Shown piece after piece: positions 1-8,016 of a stretch of 64,000 nt of DNA. A model generated the notes under the pieces. It saw only the letters and a list, made by a program, of their open reading frames with translations. It searched no databases and had not been told where the DNA came from. How positions within the stretch are numbered: position 1 is the stretch's first letter; each line of letters starts with the position of its first letter. Position numbers and translations under genes: made by a program. This stretch comes from Candidatus Zixiibacteriota bacterium (GTDB lineage: Bacteria; RBG-13-66-14; B26-G2; WVWN01): positions 98,478 to 162,477 of the forward strand of contig WVWN01000053.1 of the NCBI GenBank assembly GCA_011773985.1, given 5' to 3'.

Positions 1-1176
1 ATTAAACTCCCGCAGGAACTCGACCGCGCCGACAACGCCTTCCAGCTCCTCGCCCGCGCAGCCGAGCTTCAGGCTCTCGTGGGCGCCGACGCCGACGAAC
101 GCGGCGCGGTAACCGTCCTCGAACAGGTCGTCGAGCGTGAAGGTCTTGCCCAATTCCGCGTCGTAGTGGAATTGGACGCCCAGCTTTTCGAGGAAGCCCA
201 CGTCGCGCGCCAGCACGTCGCGCGGGAGGCGGTACGTGGGGATGCCGACGCGAAGCATGCCGCCCGCGAAGGGCAGCGCCTCGAAGACATGGACCTCGTA
301 GCCGGCCAGCGCCAGGTCGTGGGCGCAGGTAAGGCCGGCGGGCCCGGCGCCGATTACGGCGGCGCGCTCGTCTTTCCTCTCTATTTCGTATTCGTCGACG
401 TACGAGTAATCCGGTTCGTTCGCGACTTCCCAATCGGCGGCGAACCGCTTGAGCGCGCGGATAGAGACCGCCGCGTCCACCTCGCCGCGGACGCAGGCCT
501 CCTCGCAGGGGTGGTGGCAGACGCGGCCGCAGACCCCCGGCAGCGGGTTCTGCTTGCGGATGAGGGCCAGCGCTTCTTTGAACTCGCCCTCCGCGATGAG
601 GGCGACGTAACCCTGCGCCGCCTGGTCGATGGGGCAGGCGTTGCGGCAGGGAGCTTTGCCGCGCTTCGTAATGGCGAAGCAGCTCGGGACGGCCTGGGCG
701 TACGCCCGGTAGATGGCGCGGCGTTGGACCGCGCCCAACTCGTACTCGTCCGGATACTCGACCGGACACACCTGCACGCAGTCGGTGCACGCGGTGCAGG
801 CGTCGAGGTCGACGTAGCGCGGGCGGCGGCGCACCGTCGCGACGAAGTCCCCCGGTTCGCCCCGAAGGCCCACTAATTCCGAAAGGGTAAGAAGCTCGAC
901 GTTAGGATGCCTACCGACATCCATCATCTTGGGGCCGAGTATTCATATCGAGCAGTCCATCGTGGGGAAGGTCTTGTCGAGCTGGCTCATACGGCCGCCG
1001 ATGCTGGGGCCGCGTTCGACCAGGTGGACCTTCACGCGGGCGTCGGCCAAGTCCAGCGCCGCTTGGATGCCGGCGATGCCGCCGCCCAACACGAGGACGC
1101 CCTTCGCTTCACTCGGCTCCGCTTCGGGCTCCGCTTCCCTCTTCGACTTGTTCTCCTGCTCCTTCTCGGAAGGCAT
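1..1176 (-). CDS. hdrA: HdrA-like FAD/iron-sulfur oxidoreductase fused to a GltD-like NAD(P)H-binding region; predicted selenoprotein with in-frame TGA at 943-945; 3' end cut by window edge
   Basis: Minus frame reads [51 protein letters not shown]-(TGA)[25 protein letters not shown]...[18 protein letters not shown]...[16 protein letters not shown]...[34 protein letters not shown]...[28 protein letters not shown] without any other stop to base 1. Confidence 0.85.
905..922 (-). promoter_or_regulatory. Candidate bacterial SECIS hairpin downstream of the in-frame UGA
   Basis: mRNA GGAUG-UCGGUAGG-CAUCC: 5-bp stem, loop containing GGU about 28-30 nt after the UGA. Confidence 0.55.
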
Positions 1177-1705
1177 CGTAACCGCGTTCGAACGCCTTTA
1201 AATTTAGTTCAATCGTACCCTTAGGCACGGACGTCTTTATGGCCTCCACCATCGCCTCTTTGGGGACGGCCTTCGTCACCGCCGTCATGAAACCCAAAAT
1301 CACGATATTAGTTACTATCTTGCGGCCGAGGTCCGTTTCGGCGATGCGCTGGGCTTTGATGGGATACGCCTTTATGCCCTTTTTAATTTCGCCCGGGTTC
1401 ACCAGGTCCTCGTCGTAGATGAGGACGCCGTCGGCCTTCAGCTCGCCCAAAAACTTCGTATAACCTTCCTGCGACATCGCGACCAGGACGTCCGATTCCC
1501 GGATGTACGGGTACAAAATCTCTTTGTCGTCGACCAGAATCTGCGTCGAGCAAGCGGAGCCGCGGGCCTCCGGGCCGTAGGACTGCGACATGGTGGCGTT
1601 CTTTTCGTCGTAGATGGAGGCGGCCTTTCCGACGATCACGCCGGACAGTATCACACCCTGGCCGCCGAAGCCGGTGATGCGGATCTCGCGCCTCATCGTT
1701 CGCAC
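1109..1705 (-). CDS. korC: 2-oxoacid:ferredoxin oxidoreductase gamma subunit
   Basis: [52 protein letters not shown]. Confidence 0.9.
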   Translation of the reverse strand: MRTMRREIRITGFGGQGVILSGVIVGKAASIYDEKNATMSQSYGPEARGSACSTQILVDDKEILYPYIRESDVLVAMSQEGYTKFLGELKADGVLIYDEDLVNPGEIKKGIKAYPIKAQRIAETDLGRKIVTNIVILGFMTAVTKAVPKEAMVEAIKTSVPKGTIELNLKAFERGYDAFREGAGEQVEEGSGARSGAE

Positions 1706-2601
1706 GCCTCCTGAAGCGCCTTGGCGCGGAAATACTTCTCACCCAACCTCTCGGTAAGGTGCTGGTCCTGGTACTCCAACCACGTGGGCCGGTCGCGTTC
1801 GACGAACTTACCGCAGATAATCGGGCCGCCGAAGACGATGTCGGCCTCGGCCGGGTCCGCGCCGTGCTCGATGACCGTGTTATCGTGATAATACTTCATT
1901 ATATCCAGGCCGGTGCCGAGGCGATTCTTCCGCGCGTACAACGTCGAACACGGCGTTATGATCTCGACGAAGCAGAAACCCGGCTTGACCAAAATTTCGG
2001 TGAAGGCCTTAGTCAAGCGGCGAACGTGGAGGGCGGTCCACCGCGCCACGTAGTTGGCGCCGCAGGCCGCGGCGAGGTGGCAGAGGTTGAAGGGCGGCTC
2101 GGCGTTGCCGTACGGCGTGGTGGAGGTGAGGGCCGTGAGGGGCGTCGTGGGCGCGACCTGGCCGCCCGTCATGCCGTAAATGAAGTTATTGACACAGACG
2201 ACCTTGATGTCCATGTTGCGGCGCGCGGCGTGTATGAAGTGGTTGCCGCCGATGGCGACGAGGTCGCCGTCGCCCGAGAAGACGATGACGTCGAGCTCGG
2301 GGTTAGCGAGTTTAAGGCCGGTGGCAAACGGAATCGGCCGGCCGTGCGTCGTGTGGAAGCTGTCGAGGCGAACGTAACCCGCGACGCGGCCGGTGCAACC
2401 TATCCCCGAAACTATCGCCACTTTATCGAGGTCCGTCCCTAACTTTTCGAAAGCGGCGGCGAGCGCCTTCACCGTGGTCCCGATGCCGCAGGTGCTGCAC
2501 CAAATATGCGGCATCCGGTCCATCCGCAGAAACGGCGCGATGGGATGTTCTTCCCCGCTAACCGCGGCGATGACCGCCTCGGGTATTCCCTTCGGGCTCA
2601 T
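1693..2601 (-). CDS. korB: 2-oxoacid:ferredoxin oxidoreductase beta (TPP) subunit
   Basis: WCSTCGIGTTVKALAAAFEKLG...VSGIGCTGRVAGY...FSGDGDLVAIGGNHFIHAARRN; overlaps korC. Confidence 0.93.
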   Translation of the reverse strand: MSPKGIPEAVIAAVSGEEHPIAPFLRMDRMPHIWCSTCGIGTTVKALAAAFEKLGTDLDKVAIVSGIGCTGRVAGYVRLDSFHTTHGRPIPFATGLKLANPELDVIVFSGDGDLVAIGGNHFIHAARRNMDIKVVCVNNFIYGMTGGQVAPTTPLTALTSTTPYGNAEPPFNLCHLAAACGANYVARWTALHVRRLTKAFTEILVKPGFCFVEIITPCSTLYARKNRLGTGLDIMKYYHDNTVIEHGADPAEADIVFGGPIICGKFVERDRPTWLEYQDQHLTERLGEKYFRAKALQEACER

Positions 2602-3761
2602 TTTGCTTTGGCCCCCTTCTCGATTACCTTCAGTATATCTTCCGGGTCATGGACGCCGCCGCCAGCGTGAGGCGACAACAGCGTCTCGCACTGCCCGCGC
2701 GCGCAGCGTTCGACTTCGTAAAAAATTTGACCCAGGTTTATTTCGACGACCACGAACGCCTTAATTTTCTTCGCGAGTTCAGCTATGCGTTTCTCCGGGA
2801 AAGGCCATATCGTGCGCAACCTAAAAAACCCGACCTCGATTCCTTCCTCGCGCGCGAGGTCTATCGCCATCCGTGAGACGCGCGCGCTGATGCCGTAGGA
2901 GACGACCACGACGTCGGCGCCGTCGGCGTTCTCCTCGTCGAACTCGACGATGTCGTCGGCGCTCTGGCGAATCTTCGCCACGAGCCGCGGCACGAGCCAA
3001 TCCTGGCACCGCACGCTCATTTCGGGATAACCGCGCTCGTCGTGGGTAAGGCCGGTAACGTGGAAGCGGTAGCCCATGCCCGCCTCCGCCATGTCCGGAA
3101 CCAGGTCGTCGCCGTACGCGTAGGGTAGGTACTCGCCTTTGGCCGCGTCCGTCAGGCGCCGCGGCTCGACCTCGATGGCGTCGGCCGGCGGGATGACCAC
3201 CTTCTCCACCATATGGCCCACGCACTCGTCGAGGAGCACCATCACCGGCGTCCGATACTTCTCGGCCATGTTGAACGCCTTGACGGTGAAGTCGAACGCC
3301 TCCTGCGGCGACTGCGGCGAGTAGGCGATTATCTCGTAGTCGCCGTGGGAACCCCAACGCGCCTGCATTACGTCCGCCTGGCCCACCATCGTGGGCAGGC
3401 CCGTGGACGGGCCGCCGCGCTGGACGTTAGCGACGACGCACGGCGTCTCGAGCATGGCCGCGAGGCCGATGTTCTCCATCATCAGGCTGACGCCCGGGCC
3501 GGAGGTAACGGTCATGCTCCGCGCCCCGCCCCACGCCGCGCCGATTATAGCCGTTATCGACGCGATCTCGTCCTCCATCTGGATGAAGATGCCGCCGACT
3601 TCGGGAAAACGTTCACTAATATGTTCGGCGCATTCCGTAGAAGGCGTAATGGGATAGCCGGCGAAGAAACGGCACCCGGCGGCTATGGCCCCCTCGGCCG
3701 CGGCGCGGTCGCCGTCGAGGTAGAAAGTGCCGGTCCTGACGCCCACGGGGTCCGCTTTCAC
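2598..3761 (-). CDS. korA: 2-oxoacid:ferredoxin oxidoreductase alpha subunit
   Basis: GDRAAAEGAIAAGCRFFAGYPITPSTE...MEDEIASITAIIGAAWGGARSMTVTSGPGVSLM. Confidence 0.93.
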   Translation of the reverse strand: MKADPVGVRTGTFYLDGDRAAAEGAIAAGCRFFAGYPITPSTECAEHISERFPEVGGIFIQMEDEIASITAIIGAAWGGARSMTVTSGPGVSLMMENIGLAAMLETPCVVANVQRGGPSTGLPTMVGQADVMQARWGSHGDYEIIAYSPQSPQEAFDFTVKAFNMAEKYRTPVMVLLDECVGHMVEKVVIPPADAIEVEPRRLTDAAKGEYLPYAYGDDLVPDMAEAGMGYRFHVTGLTHDERGYPEMSVRCQDWLVPRLVAKIRQSADDIVEFDEENADGADVVVVSYGISARVSRMAIDLAREEGIEVGFFRLRTIWPFPEKRIAELAKKIKAFVVVEINLGQIFYEVERCARGQCETLLSPHAGGGVHDPEDILKVIEKGAKAK

Positions 3762-4060
3762 GAGCCCTTACCTCCTTCCGCCGGTACGGCTTCTTCCTCC
3801 ACCGTTAGGCAATAGATTGCGAACTCCGGACAGATCATCTCGCACAGGTCGCAGTTCACGCAATTTTCCGGCTCAACCGCTTTGGGGGGGTGGTACCCTT
3901 TGGAGTTGAATTCGTCGCTCATCTCCAACACGCCGCGCGGACAATACTCCACGCAGAATGCGCACCCCTTACAACGCTCCACGATGATGTGGAGCTCGCC
4001 GCGGGGAATCTTCATCTTGTCGGCGTCGAGCGGCGTACGCCAGAACTTCATGAGTACCAC
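3758..4060 (-). CDS. korD: 4Fe-4S ferredoxin, delta subunit of 2-oxoacid oxidoreductase
   Basis: CKGCAFCVEYCPRGVL and CVNCDLCEMICPEFAI motifs; overlaps korA. Confidence 0.88.
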   Translation of the reverse strand: MVLMKFWRTPLDADKMKIPRGELHIIVERCKGCAFCVEYCPRGVLEMSDEFNSKGYHPPKAVEPENCVNCDLCEMICPEFAIYCLTVEEEAVPAEGGKGS

Positions 4061-4491
4061 TCCTCAAACGCGCGCGCCCCGGCCGTGGCCTTAACGCGCA
4101 GAAAAAAAGACGCTCCCCGGCCGCGTTGCCGAAACTACGAGGAACCTCGGCCCGCCGGGAAGTACGTTCGGCGTCGCTGGTATAATTTGCCGGTTATGCA
4201 AAAACCAGGCCGTCCGAAGAAAGGGGAAGCAAACAATCATACCGGGCACGGCGAAAGGCGAATCGCCTCCTTCGAACGTGCACTGGTATTATATTATATA
4301 TATAACTTGTTCCTGATTCAAGTTTTTTCGTTTGAATTCCGCCCTATTTAAGCCAATCTTTCACAGAATCACCAAATAAAAACCGGGGCCCCTAAACGTT
4401 GATAGAAGACCCCTTTTATACGCCCCAACCTACACCACCTCAAACGCCGAAGACGGCGGATGTAGAGGGCTAAGTTTCGTGTCCACCCCGC

Positions 4492-5466
4492 TTATTTATA
4501 GATCGCCTTAACCTTGCCCAACGAGGAAGGTTCTATCGAGACGGGCACTTCGTCGAAGTATTGGATGCGGGCGTTCCACGTATCGGCCACGTAGACGCGC
4601 CGGTCCGCGTTCACGGCGATCCCGCCGGGCTTGTCGAATTCGCCGTCGCCGGTTCCCTTCGAGCCCCACTTGCCCAGGAAGCTCCCGGTCGGGGTAAAAT
4701 ACTGCACGCGATGATTTAGAAAATCGGCGACGAAAACGCGGCCCCGACAATCTACGGTGACGGCGCGCGGACAATTAAATTGGCCGTCGCCGGTTCCCTC
4801 GGAGCCCCACTTGCCGAGGTAACTCCCCGTCGGCGTAAAATACTGGATCCGGTGGTTGGTGTGGTCCGCTACGTAAACGCAACGGCCCGGGCCGGCGGCG
4901 ACGTCGGTGGGAAACCAAAACTGGCCGTTGCCAGTCCCGTTCGTACCCCACTGGCCCACGTATTCGCCGCTCGGCTTGAAATACTGGACCCGGTGGTTGT
5001 GCGCGTCGGCCACGTATACGTAACCGAAAGCCACTTCTACGCCCTCGGTGTGGTCGAATTCGCCGTTGCCGGAACCCTCCGAGCCCCAACCGCCTACATA
5101 TCTGCCGATAAGTGTGAAGTGCGTGACGCGGGCCCCGCCGGACTCGCTCGTATAGACGGCCCCGCGGCCGTAACCTCCCGAAGGCGCAACGTCTATACCG
5201 CCGGGCGGATACACCAGGTCGGGCTCCTTCGTTTCCCACTGGCCCCTGTAGCGGCCGATGGCGCTAAAATATTGAACGCGGTAATTGCCGGCGTCGGCGA
5301 CGTAAACGTCTCCGTTGCCGGCGATGGCCACAGCCGCGGGGAAATTAAACTGGCTTTGCCCCGAACCCTCTTCGCCCCACTGGCCGGCGTACTTGTAAAC
5401 GCCCGCGCCCGAAGACGACGCCACAAAACACAACGCCACGACCGCCGCGACGTATTCTTTTTTCAT
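4492..5466 (-). CDS. Secreted NHL-repeat beta-propeller protein
   Basis: Signal peptide MKKEYVAAVVALCFVASSSG; repeated ~43-aa units such as GKWGSEGTGDGQFNCPRAVTVDCRGRVFVADFLNHRVQYFTPTGSFL; C-terminus EPSSLGKVKAIYK. Confidence 0.88.
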   Translation of the reverse strand: MKKEYVAAVVALCFVASSSGAGVYKYAGQWGEEGSGQSQFNFPAAVAIAGNGDVYVADAGNYRVQYFSAIGRYRGQWETKEPDLVYPPGGIDVAPSGGYGRGAVYTSESGGARVTHFTLIGRYVGGWGSEGSGNGEFDHTEGVEVAFGYVYVADAHNHRVQYFKPSGEYVGQWGTNGTGNGQFWFPTDVAAGPGRCVYVADHTNHRIQYFTPTGSYLGKWGSEGTGDGQFNCPRAVTVDCRGRVFVADFLNHRVQYFTPTGSFLGKWGSKGTGDGEFDKPGGIAVNADRRVYVADTWNARIQYFDEVPVSIEPSSLGKVKAIYK

Positions 5467-5548
5467 GACTCCACCTCTTTGAACCCCAACCTTCCCGAAA
5501 CAAACGACGACCTAATTCGGATATTACTATAACAAAAGTCACGCGCGA

Positions 5549-5567
5549 ATGTTAATTATTTTAACAT
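5549..5567. promoter_or_regulatory. Inverted repeat ATGTTAA-ttatt-TTAACAT in divergent intergenic region
   Basis: Perfect 7-bp arms, 5-bp spacer, between divergent genes at 5466 and 5678. Confidence 0.5.
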
Positions 5568-5593
5568 AACCCTAATTAAATATCCATAAAAGT

Positions 5594-5622
5594 TTGACTT
5601 GATTTCGCGGCTATGTTATATT
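5594..5622 (+). promoter_or_regulatory. Sigma70-type promoter of the propeller/HprK/peptide/PqqD/rSAM cassette
   Basis: TTGACT - 17 nt - TATATT, about 55 nt upstream of the 5678 start. Confidence 0.65.
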
Positions 5623-5677
5623 TTATATTAGGTAAAATATATTCAAAAGAAAAAACTACCGGGCGGAGGTACCCGCT

Positions 5678-6505
5678 ATGGAGAAAATCGGCCGATATAT
5701 TTGCCGAACGTCGTTGATTGCGTTGCTCGTGGGCGCCGCGGCGGCTCCCGCCGCTTGGCCCGCGCGCGACAAAATTATAAACTCGTTCCCCTCGCCCACG
5801 GAGACTCTCTACGGCCTTACGTATGGCGGCGGCGTCCTTTACCTCGGCGATACCCTCACTAAGATGATATACCGCATGAACCCCAACACCGGTTCCGTTA
5901 TGAGCTCGTTCGTACCCTCGCCCAAACCCACGGGCCGTTTTATGTTCGGCCTGGCATATTCCTCCGGTTATCTGTGGACCAATACGGGGAGTCCGACCAA
6001 GCTCTTCAAAATAATCCCGGCTACGGGGTCCGTAGTATCGAGCTACACCGTCCCGGACGTCTCCAGGAACGACGGCATCGCCGCCGACGCCGACCACGTC
6101 TACTTCGCGAACAACAGCTCGACGGATTTCTACATCTACAAGTTCTCGCCTTCCAGCGGGACCGTCGTGAAGAGTTGGGCCGGCGCCAAGTACCCGGGCG
6201 GCATGAATATAATTACGCACGTCCCGACCTCGAAACAGGTCGTGATGAATCTGGGGAACGTCGACGGCTGGGTATACATCTTCGACCTGGACGGCACCCG
6301 CCACAACGGCGAGCAATTCAAGATCGACGCCCCCTGCCCGGAGTCCTTCTTCACGGGCGACCTCGCCACGCGCGACAAAACGCACATATTCTTCGCCTCC
6401 AGTTACCTGGACGTGATATACGAGCACGAGATAGACTGGGGAGGGCAGGAAGAATACGCCGTCAAGCCCACGAGCTTCGGAAGGATAAGAGCGCTCTTCC
6501 GATGA
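5678..6505 (+). CDS. Secreted propeller-like (YVTN/NHL-like) protein, first gene of RiPP-like cassette
   Basis: Signal peptide ICRTSLIALLVGAAAAPAAWPA; repeats of the type YGLTYGGGVLYLGDTLTKMIYRMNPNTGSVMSSF; C-terminus KPTSFGRIRALFR. Confidence 0.75.
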   Translation: MEKIGRYICRTSLIALLVGAAAAPAAWPARDKIINSFPSPTETLYGLTYGGGVLYLGDTLTKMIYRMNPNTGSVMSSFVPSPKPTGRFMFGLAYSSGYLWTNTGSPTKLFKIIPATGSVVSSYTVPDVSRNDGIAADADHVYFANNSSTDFYIYKFSPSSGTVVKSWAGAKYPGGMNIITHVPTSKQVVMNLGNVDGWVYIFDLDGTRHNGEQFKIDAPCPESFFTGDLATRDKTHIFFASSYLDVIYEHEIDWGGQEEYAVKPTSFGRIRALFR

Positions 6506-7308
6506 AGTTCGTCGTCGGGCCGCCCTGGCTGCGCGTAACGGTAAAGGCCGGCGACGCCGCGTTGGCCCGAAGGCTCGCACATCAACTCGGGCACGCCGGC
6601 GCCGAACAAGGCGCGGAAGCCGAAGGCCCGACGCTCGAAGTACTTCCGGCGGCCGATATATCGGGAAGCGGGGGAGTCGGCTTTGAATTAAAAGGGAACA
6701 TCTTCCGCGGGAAAGACAAAGGCGGAGAGGGGTGGTACGACGCCGCGGAAGGGAAAGGAGAGTTTTCGCTTACGCCCGGGGGCGGCTTGTTTTTTCAAAC
6801 GGTTCTCAGGCAAATTTTTTTTTGGGAAAGCTATCGTAAGGGGGGGGTGGTGTTACATTCGGTGGCCTTTGCGGACGGCGACGACGTTATAGTCTCGTGC
6901 GGCCCGAGCGGGAGCGGGAAATCGACGCTGGCCGGGGTGTTGCGGACGCGCTTCACCGTATACACGGACGATATGAACGTCGTCGACGGCGACGGTCGCG
7001 TATGGGCCCTACCTTTCCGCGGGACCGGCGTGGAACGGGTTAATGCGGGCGGCGGCCTTTTGCGTGCGCTTGCGTTCCACCGCCCGGGCCGGGAGTTCAA
7101 GGCCGAGCCTCTCGAGCCGGCCGACGCCGCGCGCGAGCTGTGGCCGAGCGTCTTTATCCCCGAGCCGGCCGGCGCCAAGCTGAAGGGCTGTACCTTCGAA
7201 CGCGTCGCGGCCTTAGTCGGCCGCGCGGCCGCGTTCGTCGTAGACGTTCCCTTAGAAGAGAACGCCGCCGGCTTAGGATTCAGCAAAATATTAAAGGAAG
7301 TTGCTTAG
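6502..7308 (+). CDS. HPr-kinase-like P-loop protein (ScmC-like type found in radical SAM peptide cassettes)
   Basis: Walker A CGPSGSGKSTLAG in VLHSVAFADGDDVIVSCGPSGSGKSTLAGVLRTRFTVYTDDMNVV; ATGA overlap with preceding stop. Confidence 0.75.
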   Translation: MKFVVGPPWLRVTVKAGDAALARRLAHQLGHAGAEQGAEAEGPTLEVLPAADISGSGGVGFELKGNIFRGKDKGGEGWYDAAEGKGEFSLTPGGGLFFQTVLRQIFFWESYRKGGVVLHSVAFADGDDVIVSCGPSGSGKSTLAGVLRTRFTVYTDDMNVVDGDGRVWALPFRGTGVERVNAGGGLLRALAFHRPGREFKAEPLEPADAARELWPSVFIPEPAGAKLKGCTFERVAALVGRAAAFVVDVPLEENAAGLGFSKILKEVA

Positions 7309-7324
7309 ATAAAGGACGGAAAAC

Positions 7325-7519
7325 ATGAAACGTAAATACGTAAAACCGACCGTCGCGAGCGAGCGCGTCTTCTCGTTGGCGGCGCAAGCCTGCGACGTCG
7401 AATATTATGCCCCCGGCTGGTGCCAAGACGAACTAATCTACGAAACATGTCGAAGTCCGTGGAAGGTGGAAAACGTATTTTGTGGCGAGATAGTGTACCC
7501 GCTGAAAGAGAGGACCTGA
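7325..7519 (+). CDS. Putative RiPP precursor peptide, 64 aa, four Cys
   Basis: MKRKYVKPTVASERVFSLAAQACDVEYYAPGWCQDELIYETCRSPWKVENVFCGEIVYPLKERT; upstream AAAGGACGG; located between HprK-like and PqqD genes. Confidence 0.75.
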   Translation: MKRKYVKPTVASERVFSLAAQACDVEYYAPGWCQDELIYETCRSPWKVENVFCGEIVYPLKERT

Positions 7520-7693
7520 TATCAACGGGAACGCGAACGGGGCCGGCCTTTAAAACTTGGGCGAGTAGCGAACAGTAGGCGTTATAATACTGGGGGAACT
7601 GCGACGCCAATAACGTGAAACGCGCTGTCACGCGAAAAAGTAGTATGCGTGGGGAAGCGCTAAAGTAAAAGTAAAAAAACCCGGAACGCCGAC

Positions 7694-7963
7694 ATGGCCT
7701 ATCGTTTAAAGAAGAAGGAAATAGCCTACCGTAAGATCGGCGACGAGTACTTCGTCCTGACGCCCGACGACAACATGCTCCATAATGTGAAGGGCGCGGG
7801 CGTCCGGATTATGGAGCTCCTCGACGACGGCAAAGACGAGGACGGCATCCTGCAAGTCCTGTTGGAAGAATACGACGCGCCCGCGGCGGAGGTAGAGGCG
7901 GACCTGGCGTCGCTCCTGGCCGAACTTGCGGAAAAAGGGATCGTCGCCCGAAACGACGGCTGA
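7694..7963 (+). CDS. PqqD-like protein (RiPP recognition element family)
   Basis: AYRKIGDEYFVLTPDDNMLHNVKGAGVRIMELLDDGKDEDGILQVLLEEYDAPAAEVEADLASLLAELAEKGIV. Confidence 0.85.
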   Translation: MAYRLKKKEIAYRKIGDEYFVLTPDDNMLHNVKGAGVRIMELLDDGKDEDGILQVLLEEYDAPAAEVEADLASLLAELAEKGIVARNDG

Positions 7964-8016
7964 GGATAACCGCGCGAAGACAGCCGAGGGCGCGAGCCGT
8001 CGGCGTTTTTTCTAAC

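Noticed and set aside
79-876. 265-aa plus-strand ORF opposite the HdrA-like gene
   Set aside because: Shadow ORF from GC-rich codon bias; the minus frame has clear FAD/Fe-S motifs.
943-1176. Interpretation of the HdrA TGA as an ordinary nonsense mutation/pseudogene
   Set aside because: Single TGA exactly at the Cys-motif position with intact coding on both sides and a SECIS-like hairpin is better explained by selenocysteine; not fully excluded without the rest of the genome.
4257-4269. Short palindrome AGGCGA-A-TCGCCT and an imperfect ATTCAA/TTGAAT repeat in the intergenic region
   Set aside because: Short arms, no clear relation to a promoter; could be chance.
5576-6580. 334-aa minus ORF
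   Set aside because: Antisense to the secreted propeller with signal peptide, promoter and start overlap on plus strand.
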